From Mimachlamys varia (taxonomy: Eukaryota; Mollusca; Bivalvia; Pectinida; Pectinidae), in the NCBI GenBank assembly GCA_947623455.1, contig OX392530.1, positions 32,891,405-32,955,404 on the forward strand: 64,000 nt of DNA. The letters are read 5' to 3'. A model generated the notes under the pieces. That model saw only the letters and a list, made by a program, of their open reading frames with translations, had not been told where the DNA came from and did no database searches. Below are positions 1-12,251 of the stretch, piece after piece (the stretch's first letter is position 1; each line of letters begins with the position of its first letter). Both the position numbers and the translations under genes were made by a program.

Positions 1-499
1 AAACACTACTGATTGTTTTTCTCGTGTATCTATAAGTTGTTGTATCACCAAGCATCGCCTATTTCAAAAGTGATCTGTTCAAATGCCTAGCCAATACAAA
101 GCGATTTCAATATATTAGCCAACAAGGCCAGAGGCTGACTTTGTGTTGACACAGGCGCGCGTAAAGAGTACATCTTCACAGGATTCAGAAACAAAATAAT
201 CGACTTCAAATTGTTTACCGTTACATCTTTCGTGGAACTGAATCCGGTATAATAGTAAAATAAGACTTGAACTTGAAACGGAAATAAAAATAGGACACAG
301 TGTGAAATAATTAACTTTGTTTCAGCACCTTACAGCTTGATAGAGACGAATAGGACTATTGTCGGAGGTACAACAAATGTATAGCAGGACGCAGGTTTAT
401 GGTATAAGGGTATGTGGTAACATTCTGTAAACAGGGCACAATATTGGAGTTATTAGTGTTTTTGAACAGGTATGATAGGACGCAAGGCGATGGTTTGTA
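1..499. other. Non-coding stretch, nothing recognised
   Basis: AT-rich sequence without a convincing splice-bounded exon, RNA gene or repeat. It leads into the first retroelement fragment. Confidence 0.5.
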
Positions 500-770
500 T
501 GTTCATTAGTGTGTTAACTTGTTGTGGTTTACAATGATACTCGATTCTCGTTTTGAAAACTTGATGTTTACTTGGATGTGACAAAGATTTACACGGCGGG
601 TGTCGTCGATGAAGCAGTAAACGCTTACTCTTCCGGAACACATGAACTTAATATCCTGTGCTTTTACGAGAGTATCTATGTTAATCTTTCTTTTGTTCCT
701 ATTGTACCTTTAGTTCAATCTATTTTGAGTTCGGATTGTGGTTTGTTGACGATCTTGTATTCTTTGATTT
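500..770 (+). mobile_element. Retroelement 3' end, truncated copy (family A)
   Basis: This is a 5'-truncated copy of the dispersed family A element whose best copy lies at 14462-15185. It keeps the non-coding 3' segment with GTGTCGTCGATGAAGCAG and CTTACTCTTCCGGAACAC, and runs toward the shared 3' end near TTGTTGACG...GTATTCT. No reverse transcriptase coding sequence is left. The short open frame here belongs to the repeat and is not a gene. Confidence 0.75.
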
Positions 771-909
771 TTTTTAAAGGTATGTAAGTGTGAAGTTTCA
801 GAAGGCTGCTTTACATGTCGACAGTAAAAGTTTGCTTGTGGGCAGTTTGAAACGATCAGTTTGATGCAATACCACCTTTGTGTGCAACTTGAAATCGGTG
901 ACTAATATA

Positions 910-3900
910 CCGACAGTAACCTATGTTAGAGTCGAGTTCGAAAGGGATGATTTATATACAATCAGTAACTATATGTTAAGGTGCAGTTTGAGAGGGATGA
1001 TTTAGATAAAATCAGTAACGGTATGTTAGGGGGTAGTTTGAGAGAGATGACCTAGATACCATCAGTAACGGTATGTTAGGGTGGAGTTTAAGAGGGATGA
1101 TTTAGATACAATCAGTAACGGTATGTTAGGGGTCAGTTTGAGAAGGATGATTTAGATACAATCAGTAACGGTATGTTAGGGGTCAGTTTGAGAGGGATGA
1201 TTTAGATACAATCAGTAACGGTATGTTAGGGGACAGTTATAGAGCGATGGTTTAGATACAATCCGTAACGGTATGTAAGGGGGCAGTTTGAGAGGGATGC
1301 TTTAGATACGATCAGTAACGGTATGTTAGGGGTCAGTTTGAGAGGGATGATTTAGATACAATCACTAACGGTATGTTATGGGTCAGCTTTAGAGCGATGA
1401 TTTAAATGTAATCAGTAACGGTACATGTATGTTATTGGTCAGTTTAAAAGGGATGATTTAGATACAATCAGTAACAGTATGTTAGGGTGTAGTTTGAGAG
1501 GAATGATTTAGATACAATCAGTAACGGTATGTTAGGGGTCAGTTTGAGAGGGATGATTTAGATACAATCAGTAACGGTATGTTAGGGGACAATTTGTTAG
1601 GGATGATTTATATACAATCAGTAACGGTATGTTAGGGGGCAGTTTCAGAGGGATGATTTAGATACAATCAGTAACGGTATGTTAGGGGGTAGTTTTAGAG
1701 GGATGATTTAGATACAATCAGTAACGGTATGTTAGGGGTCAGTTTGAGAGGGATGACTTAGATACAATCAGTAACGGTATGTTAGGGGTCAGTTTGAGAG
1801 GGATGATTTAGATACAATCAGTAACGGTATGTTAGGGGACAGTTTGAGAGGGATGATTTAGATACAATCAGTAGCGGTATGTTAGGGGGCAGTTTTAGAG
1901 GGATGATTTAGATACAATCAGTAACGGTATGTTAGGGGGCAGTTTGAGAGCAATGATTTAGATACAATCAGTAACGGTATGTTAGGGGGCAGTTTGAGAG
2001 GAATGATTTAGATACAATCAGTAACGGTATGTTAGGGAACAGTTTGAGAGGGATGATTTAGATACGATCAGTAACGGTATGTTAGGGGGCAGTTTGAGAG
2101 GGATGATTTAGATACGATCAGTAACGGTATGTTAGGGGGCAGTTTGAGAGAGATGATTTAGATACCATCAATAACGGTATGTTAGGGGGCAGTTTGAGAG
2201 GGATGATTTAGATACAATCAGTAACGGTATGTTAGGGGTCAGTTTGAGAAGGATGATTTAGATACAATCAGTAACGGTATGTTAGGGGTCAGTTTGAGAA
2301 GGATGATTTAGATACAATCTGTAACGGTATGTTAGGGGTCAGTTTGAGAAGGATGATTTAGATACAATCAGTAACGGTATGCTATGGGTCAGATTGAGAG
2401 GGATGATTTAGATACAATCAGTAACGGTATGTTAGAGGTCAGTTTGAGAGGATGATTTAGATACAATCAGTAATGGTATGTTATGGGTCAGTTTTAGAGC
2501 GATGATTTAAATGTAATCAGTAACGGTATGTTAGGGGGTAGTTTTAAATGGATGATTTAGATACGATCAGTAACGGTATGTTAGAGGTCAGTTTGAGAAG
2601 GATGATTTAGATACAATCACTAACGGTATGTTATGGGTCAGTTTTAGAGCGATGATTTAAATGTAATCAGTAACGGTACATGTATGTTATTGGTCAGTTT
2701 AAAAGGGATGATTTAGATACAATCAGTAACGGTATGTTAGGGTGTAGTTTGTGAGGAATGATTTAGATACAATCAGTAACGGTATGTTAGGGGGTAGTTT
2801 GAGAGGGATGATTTAGATACAATCAGTAACGGTATGTTAGGGGTAGTTTGAGAGAGATGATTTAGATACAATCTGTAACGGTATGTTAGGGGTCAGTTTG
2901 AGAGGGATGATTTAGATACAATCAGTATCGGTATGTTAGGGGGCAGTTTGAGAGGGATGATTTAGATACAATCAGTAACGGTATGTTAGGGGGCAGTTTG
3001 AGAGGGATGATTTAGATACAATCAGTATCGGTATGTTAGGGGGTAGTTTGAGAGGGATGATTTAGATACAATCAGTATCGGTATGTTAGGGGTCAGTTTG
3101 AGAGGGATGATTTAGATACAATCAGTATCGGTATGTTAGGGGTCAGTTTGAGAGGGATGATTTAGATACAATCTGTAACGGTATGTTAGGGGTCAGTGTG
3201 AGAGGGATGATTTAGATACAATCAGTAACGGTATGTTAGGGGTCAGTTTGAGAGGGATGATTTAGATACAATCAGTAACAGTATGTTAGGGGTCAGTTTG
3301 AGAGGGATGATTTAGATACAATCAGTAACAGTATGTTAGGGGTCAGTTTGAGGGGGATGATTTAGATACAATAATCAGTAACGATATGTAAGGGGTCAGT
3401 TTGAGAGGGATGATTTAGATACAATCAGTAACGGAATGTTAGGGGGCAGTTTGAGATAGATGATTTAGATACAATCAGTAACGATATGTAAGGGGTCAGT
3501 TTGAGAGGGATGATTTAGATACAATAATCAGTAACGCTATGTTAGGGGGTAGTTTTAGAGGGATGATTTAGATACAATCAGTAACGGTATGTTAGGGGGC
3601 AGTTTGAGAGGGATGATTTAGATACAATCAGTAACAGTATGTTAGGGGTCAGTTTGAAGGGGATGATTTAGATACAATAATCAGTAACGATATGTAAGGG
3701 GTCAGTTTGAGAGGGATGATTTAGATACAATCAGTAACGGAATGTTAGGGGGCAGTTTGAGATAGATGATTTAGATACAATCAGTAACGATATGTAAGGG
3801 GTCAGTTTGAGAGGGATGATTTAGATACAATCAGTAACGGTATGTTAGGGGGTAGTTTTAGAGGGATGATTTAGATACAATCAGTAACGGTATGTTAGGG

Positions 3901-4318
3901 GTCAGTTTGAGGGGGATGATTTAGATACAATAATCAGTAACGCTATGTTAGGGGGCAGTTTTAGAAGAATGATATAGATACAATCAGTAACGGTATGTTA
4001 GGGGGCAGTTTTAGAAGAATGATATAGATACAATCAGTAACGGTATGTTAGGGGTCAGTTTGAGAGGGTTGACTTAGATACAATCAGTAACAGTATGTTA
4101 GGGGTCAGTTTGAGAGGGATGATTTAGATACAATCAGTAACGGTATGTAAGGGGTCAGTTTGAGAGGGTTGACTTAGATACAATCAGTAACGGTATGTTA
4201 GGGGTCAGTTTGAGAGTGATGATTTAGATACAATCAGTAACGGTATGTTAGGGGTCAGTTCGAGAGGGATAATTTCGATACGATCAGTAACGGTATGTTA
4301 AGGGGACAGTTTGAGAGA
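910..4318. repeat. 50-bp minisatellite array, about 68 copies
   Basis: Tandem head-to-tail repeat of a 50-bp unit. Each unit contains GGTATGTTAGGGG, CAGTTTGAGAGGGATGA and TTTAGATACAATCAGTAAC. Flank units are degenerate and central ones nearly identical. Common variants are GGGGTC versus GGGGGC, GTAACGG versus GTATCGG, and units lengthened by an extra AAT. Multi-unit blocks recur, which indicates duplication of groups of units. The unit length is not a multiple of three and no frame stays open, so it is not coding. Confidence 0.97.
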
Positions 4319-7174
4319 CATAAATATCAGTCCAAAGCAAAGTTGACGTTATAGAACACGGTTAAGTTGGAGGTTATGCCATTAGACATAAAGCTCAGTG
4401 ATCCGTTGATTCTCCAGAGAGAAACAGTGCAATTAATTGTAAGAGTATTACTTTTTTATAGCAGAAGTGTATTAAAGAGTACTTTTGTTTGCTATCATCC
4501 GACGACAGTCGCCACACGATACTTCCTCGCAATGATTTTAAAGTACATGACATTGGATGAGGGTATTCAATGGGAATACATGAACGACTAAATGTATTTG
4601 GTGATAGAAATCAAATTATTTACGTTATTAAGTAGCCAGCAATGCAGCAATTATACAACGATAAAATGTTATCGGGTTTGAAGAATTCCCTGATGGAATT
4701 CAAACACAACTGGCATTATATCTGGACTGTTCATACTGTATAGGTGGCTGCCATTATAAGAACGCTGCCCGGTTGTCATGTCCAATGCCGACTCCTCACA
4801 GCGCATGGCCTTCCATTGAACCAGTCATTCTAATAAAGACCTCATCAATGCTAACAGATCCATTTTACAGCGTGGGTCCGGTATCATCAAAACGAATATA
4901 TTCAATCATCGTTTGAGGACCTTATGTTAAGGCTATTGACGCGTGCAAATAGTCCAGTTACCAATGGGATAAGTCATTTGACAAGAACACATGTTTGCCA
5001 TCAAGAGATACTATGATCGAAAAGGCATTACCGTAATCAGGTTTAAAACAAATAAGATATCTTGTTACAATTACAAGCTCAAATATTTCATTATGTTACA
5101 AATTTGTAAACAATCTTGGGATGAAATATCTGTTATTGTATTATTGTTGACGTTCTGTGAATTGGATATAATGAGGGTGTGTCCCAACCATCCTGCTCAG
5201 TCAATCCTTTATATATAGCTTGGAATTCGTCCCAGTAATTCTAAAAAAACATTCTCTCTAGAATATTTCCTAACCTTTTTCAAGTCAATTCGATCATTTT
5301 TAAGTGAACTTTTCCCTTCCGTTGTCAATCACTTCCAAACTGTAAAACATTGTTTTGTTCTTGTAATACAAGTTCAACAATCGATTTTGTAATCTGATAC
5401 AATTTTAGGAACCCTTTTGGTTCTGTTCACTGGCCGAGACGAGTTACTACTTCCTGCTTGACACACCCCGCCCCTCAGCACCCTTGGGGTTCATTCCCAC
5501 CATTAGTACAATTTTTAATTCGGAGCACCTAGGGATGCTTCCTACTAACAAGTGGGTTGAACGACTGGTTCATCCGTTGTCAGTATAATATTACCGGGTG
5601 TACTGCTGCGGGCATTCGGCAGTATGAATTTCAGTATGATAGCACTTTAAATCGGCAAAGACTTCTGGACAATCGCAAGGAGGCTTACACGAGCATACCG
5701 CAGTCTCCAAAATACACACTCACTCAGCACAAACACTGCCATCGCATACACCGGCAGGTCGTCCTTAAATGATCTTAGCTGGGGATAGGACGTAAAACAA
5801 AATAAACCCCAACCAATCCTAATCGTGTACAGTTCCAGACCAAGAAGAAAACTGTTTGTGGTAAAAAGCGATTTATGTGAAGCAGATAGCAACCAATGCA
5901 CGGAGATCATAGATGAATGAAACATAACTGGATGTCCCGGCGGCGATTAGATGTTATCAAAGCGTCCACGATTCCAAAAACATCCTTTCCTTTTATTAAC
6001 ATTTTTGTCACATTATACATGTACCAATACGATGAATCTTCAAACTGCAATCTGGATTTCTGGTTAAAGTATTTGACGTCTAACAAAATGAACAGCATTT
6101 ACCAAATTTTCTGAATTATTTCTCTAGATGTATTTTGGGTTTAAATATTCCTCTTGGTATACTTCAAGTGCAATCACTTGGTTTCTTAATATACGACTGT
6201 TTAACTGTTTTAATCGGCACGTTCGGTTAAAGCCGGGTTGTTGAACAGATAAATAAAATCATTGTTATTTAATAAATAACATCACAAGAAGCTACTGTAA
6301 GATACACTGAATTCTGTACATGTATCTCGTGATAAAAACGGATATGTTGGGTAATGTCTTTTAGAGCAACTGAATACAAATGCCGTTCCAATAGCACGCA
6401 ATGATATATTTATAAAAGTGATGATGTACCCTTACATAGTATGTGCGTTACCATTCTTATATGTACCAATTTCGTTTCCAGTTCAGCAATATACATGTAT
6501 GACGCTCATCACATTGATTTGATTTTAGCTTCTTTTAATCTCTGTTTAAGCATTTATCTCAAATCTAGGGGAGTGTATCAGCGTTAGTCACGCGTATCAC
6601 AAGTGTAATGATAAATACAAGATTGAACAACTTCGTTTTTGCCCCCGTTAAATCAAATACATGATCCACACAAAACTTAATGTAACGCCGTTAGCAACGA
6701 ACAATAAAAAGCAAAACCGGAGCATTTAAAGTTGATGGAGAAGTATGTCATGCAACAAAGAATTGGGTTTTCCTTCTAGCATCCTGTTATTACATAATCT
6801 GGATTGAATTCCGCCATTTCCAGTCGCTAGAACTCGCAGTAATTGCCGTGACTTTTTAAAGTTTTCATTCCAAATTATGCTGTCGGTACGGCACTGTGCG
6901 TCGCCAGCCATTAGCCTCAAACCAAGTGCCAGTCCTGTGATGTTTTTTCTCTCTTTTTTTATGTTGTAATTAACAACTTGCATCGGTAAACAAATTAACT
7001 TTTCGCTAAGTGATCATAAAGAAATCAACGTGTGACACACTTTCTAACATTTCTTTCTTACATTCCTTTTAACTTGTCTTATATTATTTGTATTTATCTT
7101 AATGCATATTTAACCATTCCCAATGATTAATAAGTATGAACCTTATTTCGTAGAATCCTTAATCAAATGAATTT
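4319..7174. other. Non-coding stretch, nothing recognised
   Basis: About 2.9 kb with only short open frames on both strands, several of them overlapping antisense pairs. None is bounded by good splice sites or resembles a family I know. If the GPCR gene at 12.6 kb has 5' exons in this window they could be hidden here, but I could not find them. Confidence 0.45.
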
Positions 7175-7322
7175 AAAGATGACGTAACACACACATTTGC
7201 TGTACCTTTTAAATTTAGTAATATATACAGTATGCCTAAAAATGAATTAAACTGCATCCTACAGCTGTTTCGTCCTCCTAGGACTCTTCAATGATGCAAG
7301 GGGCCAAAAGGTGGGAATCCAA
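7175..7322 (-). mobile_element. Hammerhead-bearing dispersed element (family H), copy 1
   Basis: About 150-bp element read on the minus strand. It starts near GGATTCCCACC, has a hammerhead-like fold, then GATGCAGTTTAATTC and ACTAAATTTAAAAGG, and ends at GTTACGTCATCTT. The same order and the same end occur in the copies at 24236, 43306 and, partly, 19946 and 26560, so the boundaries rest on comparison. There is no open reading frame. A size near 150 bp with one ribozyme recalls retrozyme-like or Penelope-associated hammerhead repeats; that placement is inference. Confidence 0.75.
7254..7297 (-). ncRNA. Hammerhead ribozyme, type I, decayed copy
   Basis: Read on the minus strand, the order is stem I 5' side GCATCA, core TTGAAGAG, stem II TCC-TAGGA-GGA closed by G-C, CGAAAC, a palindromic stem III ACAGCTGT, the expected cleavage base A after GU, and stem I 3' side GGATGC. 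GAAA and the stem II closing pair fit the canonical hammerhead. The invariant C before UGA is a U here and one stem I pair is lost, so this copy is probably inactive. The call rests on pattern and pairing by eye, not on a covariance model. Confidence 0.65.
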
Positions 7323-7578
7323 AAGTTCTAAACTAAAGTAGAAGCAGAAGGGCAGGTTTTTACAATTTAGTAAATACTAAATATGCGATCTAAACTAGTG
7401 TAAGGAAACATATATCGCCGGAATGACTTCTATTCTTACCGTAATCAAACATCATACTGCTGCATATACTTCCCGGCAACAAACAATGCAGCAAAACTGC
7501 AGTCACCATTGAACAGTATTTTTGAGAGCAATATGCTGGGAGAAAATGGAATAAGTCACAGATCATAACAAAGTTTCG

Positions 7579-7728
7579 TTTTAGACGCTTACCTTTCCGG
7601 AATATCTGGTGTGATTATCTTGTACTTTTTCAGGGGTCTCTGTGCAAATCTGTCATTTGTTCATATTTTACGGCTAGTTCAATCGATGTAGAGTTCGGGT
7701 TATGGTTTTGTTAAGGCTTCGGTATATA
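7579..7728 (+). mobile_element. Family A retroelement 3' end, truncated copy
   Basis: Matches the 3' non-coding segment of family A, with GACGCTTAC.TTTCCGGAATA, CTTGTACTTTTTCAGGG and the terminal GGTTTTGTTAAGGCTTCGGTA. It is truncated at the 5' side and holds no coding sequence. Confidence 0.7.
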
Positions 7729-8324
7729 TATATACATTCCATAATCTATCAGAATCGTTTTTTTAATCATGATTTCCTACTTCTTCATAGTCAAGCAAAT
7801 TAGTACTGAAAATCAGGGCCCTATCACTATTAAATGACATTTTTCAAACTTCAAGAATTATGTCAGTATACAAGGTAAACTTTTTAAAATTTTGCATGTA
7901 AATTGACACTATTAGATATTTGATATCTGCGAAATTGTAACTAAATGTATGGTTTATTTTAAAGTAACAGGAAAATTAACATTTGGGCTAATCACCTTTT
8001 GAACAAGTGGGCCCAGGAGTTATACTTATAAAGAAAGAACAACAAAAGTATCACACTTCTAAAATACTTCTGTTTTATGAATACGCTGAACATATCTCGG
8101 GGTAACGTAATAAATGGATGATTTGATTTAGGAATTGTTTTTATATGAATACATTTTACTATCCTTTCAGCAGGTACATGTAGTATATACTAATATTGTA
8201 CCACTTATGTTAAGAATGCATACATTGTATTACGGTTTTCATTTTTCATGTTTTCGTTACATAATTGACAATATCATTAAAGAGAAATACCAAAGCATGG
8301 ATTAAACAACAAACTCAAATTCAA
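7729..8324. other. Non-coding stretch, nothing recognised
   Basis: AT-rich DNA between two fragments of the same retroelement family. No exon, RNA gene or repeat was seen. Confidence 0.45.
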
Positions 8325-8460
8325 TTAAACAATGGACAAAAAATGAAAAGTACAAGTGTCAGTGTCTTTAGATTCACTGATGACACCCGCAATGTAAATC
8401 TATGTCACACCAACGTCAATGTCACGTCCTCAAATGGAGAATTGAGGTATCAATTAGAAT
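8325..8460 (-). mobile_element. Family A retroelement fragment
   Basis: On the minus strand this carries the family A 3' segment, seen on the plus strand as GATGACACCCGCAATGTAAATC and CACGTCCTCAAATGGAGAAT. It is diverged and truncated on both sides. The short open frame across it is a shadow of the repeat. Confidence 0.65.
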
Positions 8461-8599
8461 ACTGATGGCATGCTTAAAACGTAGTTTCTTTTTCTTTTCT
8501 ACACAGTTTTTATGTATTTTGCTGAGTTTAAGACAAGCATCACGTTAAGTTAATTCTGAATCATAGGATGAGGGACAAGACAGAAGTATCAAACAGACG

Positions 8600-8998
8600 C
8601 GATCACATAATATCATTCTCGATATACAGAGGTTACGCTCACCTACACGCTTTACACCCTGGAATCATCCTCGATATCCAGGGATTACGCTCACCTATGC
8701 TCTCTACATTCCTGAAAACTGAAGACTCCGAGTCCGCCACCTTGTTGATAAGGCAACAACACTGGTTCGACCTTTTGATGTACATTAAAAGAACCTCTCG
8801 GTCAAATAACGGTAAAAAATAACAAACTTCAATGTCGGTTGTGGATCTTTTTTAATCTACATACTCCATGCATCAGCCTAGCGATCGTCGGGTTTTTTTT
8901 AAACCTGAGCGTGCCTTAAATCAGTTTTGCTACGACATATTCTAGGGATGTGGAGAGCGTAGGTGAGCATAACCCCTGGATATCGAGGATGGGGAAAT
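8600..8998. repeat. Foldback-type element with CTCGATATCCAGG ends
   Basis: Two direct copies of a segment containing CTCGATATCCAGGGATTACG and CTCACCTA lie at about 8620-8710. An inverted copy lies at about 8945-8995, seen as GTGAGCATAACCCCTGG and ATATCGAGGAT. The arms are about 46 bp and nearly identical when reverse-complemented. The interior is non-coding. A compact palindrome with the same ends lies at 48839-48905, so this is a dispersed family. It is likely a non-autonomous DNA element, though I could not see target-site duplications. Confidence 0.7.
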
Positions 8999-8999
8999 A

Positions 9000-10076
9000 T
9001 TTAGTCAAAGTAACACTACACCTAATGGGTTACGATGTGACACCTAATGGGTGACGGTATGACATGCTGTCATACTTGAAACACCAAGCTAAGAGGCAAT
9101 TGCTGTTACTGTTGATTTTGAAATTTGTCTGACAATTAATTCCAATAATCCCGCCGAGGCGATTCATCAAAAATATGGATTTCATTATATTTGTTTAAAA
9201 ATACACATTTTGAATTGATTTTCGTCCTAATTTAAAATCCTATATGATAGAAGAGTGTTATTTTTGAACTATCACCGCACTGTGATATTGTTACGGAAGA
9301 TTAATGCCGTACCGGCTGTCAGAATATCCGCCCAATGTTTATGTTGTGAAGCTAAGAAAATGTTGCTGCATCGCTGGTAACGAGGCAGGCTGGTACTATT
9401 TTAGAGATCGGCATTGAACGGATCCGCGCTTGATTCCAACAGGAAACATCTTCAATGGAATTTTATTGCATGCGTCAAAAAACATGATGGATTACATTAC
9501 GCTTTTGCCATCAAATCATGGCTCATCCCGTCTGACATTTCTCGTCGCAATTCAAGCTTTTCTGCTCGCTCGGCGTGTCGAAGCCGGTAATGTAAACACT
9601 TCATCATTAATTACACTCCAAAAGCAAAGACAATGTTAGGCTTAGAAACTCAATCTAATGGACAATTTGTCAATCGAAGCATGTCTATTTTGTGGGTTAT
9701 AACAACAAATGACGTTTTACATGATCATAATTGAAAGCTTGACACATTAGCGCCGAAGAATAAGGTTAAAGTTATTCTTTCAATAAAGATATTTGTCTAT
9801 GTAACTGATGTTTAAGGTTCCCACTGGCTTTCTAAACATTTAATCCGTGTCACCGAACACATTAGATATACATCGTGGTCAATATTGAATTTTTGTCATT
9901 TACATGAACAGAAACAAGGAAAGGACCTCATAAACATACTATGTATCGCTTAAACATCTATTGATGTTGGACAGACAACAGCACGTATATTGATGTTTTG
10001 TTGTTGCTCGCTGAATCAATGATAAGATGAACTATTGTTGATGTGACAAAGGGGAACATGTTGCTGAGGATAGCCC
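9000..10076. other. Non-coding stretch, nothing recognised
   Basis: No supported gene. A 69-codon open frame at 9430-9639 has no splice context and no recognisable motif. Confidence 0.45.
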
Positions 10077-10414
10077 GATATCTTACCGAACAGTGGTAGC
10101 AATGGCGGAATTCGTCCGTCCGTTCTACCACATATATCTTACCGAACAGTGGTAACAATGGCGGAATTCGTCCGCCCGTTCTACCACATATATCTTACCG
10201 AACAGTGGTAACAATGTCGGAATTCGTCCGTCCGTTCTACCACATATATCTTACCGAACAGTGGTAACAATGTCGGAATTCGTCCGTCCGTTCTACCACA
10301 TATATCGTACTGAACAGTGGTAACAATGGCGGAATTCGTCCGTCCGTTCTACCACATATATCTTACCGAACAGTGGTAACAATGGTGGAATGCGTCTTTC
10401 CATTCTGACACATA
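10077..10414. repeat. 56-bp tandem array, six copies
   Basis: Six head-to-tail units with an exact 56-bp period; the CTTACCGAACAGTGGTA motif recurs at that spacing. Each unit contains GGCGGAATTCGTCCG, with an EcoRI site, followed by TTCTACCACATATAT. Units differ by one to three bases, and only the last one decays. Every junction carries TACCAC and GTGGTA 17 bases apart, so each unit can form a small hairpin. Confidence 0.95.
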
Positions 10415-10629
10415 AATCTTATAAAATAACAGATTTAATGAAACTCTGACTATGTCAGTTCCATTAAACATAAATTGTTTGTATATTTTGAACTTATTAG
10501 GTAAATATATACATAAAGAAAGTTAAAATTGATAAAAGCATTGTGTAATCTTTAATCAACTGCAATAGACACGTTGTGTTCTTTATGTTTACATATATAC
10601 AGATTATTTATAAACAAAAGTAATGGCAT

Positions 10630-10675
10630 TTCCTTGTAAAGGTGAATATAAAAAAACTGAGACTTTGCCGCAATA
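10630..10675. repeat. Partial copy of the 12.1-kb hairpin element flank
   Basis: The stretch from TCCTTG through AATATAAAAAAACTGAG to ACTTTGCCGCAA matches the left flank and outer arm of the palindrome at 12135-12251. It stops at GCCGCAA and then runs into a TA-rich tract. This shows that the 12.1-kb palindrome belongs to a dispersed family. Confidence 0.6.
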
Positions 10676-10679
10676 TATA

Positions 10680-11486
10680 TATGTAGGTCTCATAAATTTA
10701 ATGACAGCACCTTTCAATAATAGCACTGAATCAGAACAAACAAATGTTGGTTGAATACGCATTACTTAGAATAGATGTATTGGCAAAGAAGTAATAACGA
10801 CGGTGTAGACACATTGTCATCAGTGCGATCTACCCCTTTATCAAGACAGGTCTATGTTCACTTTAACATTGAATTGTTATTAATATTTTGGAAATGCCAT
10901 GTCCGTCCCTATATTACAAAAGCAGACAATACTTCAAATAAACATTCATCTGATGTCTCCGATAGCAAGATTGCATTCTGCTTATTGGTATAACTCATTG
11001 GATCTCAAGTCCGAACGAAATATTTTCATTTGCAGAAACATAATTGAGTGCAATATAAGACGCCAGACGAATACTAAGTTGTGTTATTGCTCGTATTTTA
11101 TAAATATTACCATGTTTTGTTTAATGAAAGTTGAAGACTCTGTAGCTTTCAGGCCCACCCATGTGTTGCTTTGAATCGGAGATTGATTATTAATTACCAT
11201 TTGTAAATTCCACCTTCAGCCATTTATTATTGTAACAAGACTCAACTAAATATTATATGACGTCACTTTTGATTATAACCAGAAGGAATGGTCTGTTGCC
11301 AACATTAACTATCCTCCAAGCTCAACCCCTTTATGTTAACTGAATACTCATCTGTTTTAATAGGACATTAAACATGTGCATTGTCCCGCCTTGTTTAGCT
11401 TTATATTTCTTCACCAAACGGTTTTAGATGACCTTAACATATAAATTAAGGGCGAATAGCTTTATTTCTGGTGACGAACAAACTTA
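10680..11486. other. Non-coding stretch, nothing recognised
   Basis: AT-rich sequence with two overlapping short open frames on the plus strand. Neither has splice signals or a recognisable motif. Confidence 0.45.
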
Positions 11487-11645
11487 CGGCACATGGATTC
11501 GAGAGATTCAGATTGATGAAGACAATCGGCAAGTTTTATGGTCGCCATCTTGATCTCATCGAGAAATATTCTGTATCTTTGTCTGATATGAAGATGGGTG
11601 TTTTTTATTAGTTTACTTATTAGTATGCTTACTTGTTGTGATTGA
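11487..11645 (+). mobile_element. Family A retroelement, RT C-terminal remnant
   Basis: The plus strand reads a peptide containing MKTIGKFYGRHLDLIEKYSV followed by SLSDMKMGVF. This matches the C-terminal end of the reverse transcriptase reading frame in the 14462-15185 copy. After that come the start of the shared 3' segment and a loss of similarity. It is a short relic, without the catalytic region. Confidence 0.7.
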
Positions 11646-12134
11646 CAAAGATGACTCGTTTTTTTTTAAATTTGTCTCCGTCTTTGGTCATTTTCACAGA
11701 GGTATTACAATAATAGATGCTTAAATAAGATCGCTGGAAAGACGTAAAAAGTTGGTATAAAACGGCACTATACAATTTAGCACATAAAATATGGGATGCA
11801 ACATAGTAACTGCTAGATATATATTGTACAAGTAATATTTGCACAAACATGGTTATACTAATCGCTTACATCCCTTTTGATCGTAAGGCCCTTGTTGGCG
11901 TCATGCTACAAAATTATACTCATGGATGCAACCCGATTTTCGTTCACACTGGTATGGGGGGGAAAACGCCGGTCATTGTGACAAACGTCAAACATTGACG
12001 CGGAGGTATACTCTGTATCTTAAACATGTATAAAAGGATTTGTTTTCAAAATAATAGCGTTGCCTTTTACTATTCTGTGTATATATATATATATAAAGAA
12101 AAGTTATCAATTGTCCTTGCGAAGTTAAATATAA

Positions 12135-12251
12135 AAAAGAACAAAAAACTAAGACTTTGCCGCAAGGCCTTTCTGCCCTCTCAGGCTTCTTCAGAAGAAG
12201 CATGAGAGGGCAGAAAGGCCTTGCGGCAAAGTCTTAGTTTTTTGTTCTTTT
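12135..12251. repeat. 117-nt near-perfect palindrome (foldback)
   Basis: Two 58-nt arms flank a single central base at 12193. Base-by-base comparison shows one mismatch (12184 G against 12202 A). The inner end is GCTTCTTC-A-GAAGAAGC and the arms contain ACTTTGCCGCAAGGCC and TTTCTGCCCTC. TA-rich tracts lie on both sides, compatible with insertion at TA. A partial copy is at 10630-10675. It lies about 330 bp upstream of the TM6 exon, so it is probably in a GPCR intron, and a transcript would fold into a long hairpin. It could be a MITE or a hairpin-RNA source; neither is shown. Confidence 0.93.

Noticed and set aside
910..4318. Interstitial telomere reading of the GTTAGGGG words
   Set aside because: They occur once per 50-bp unit, not as TTAGGG tandem repeats.
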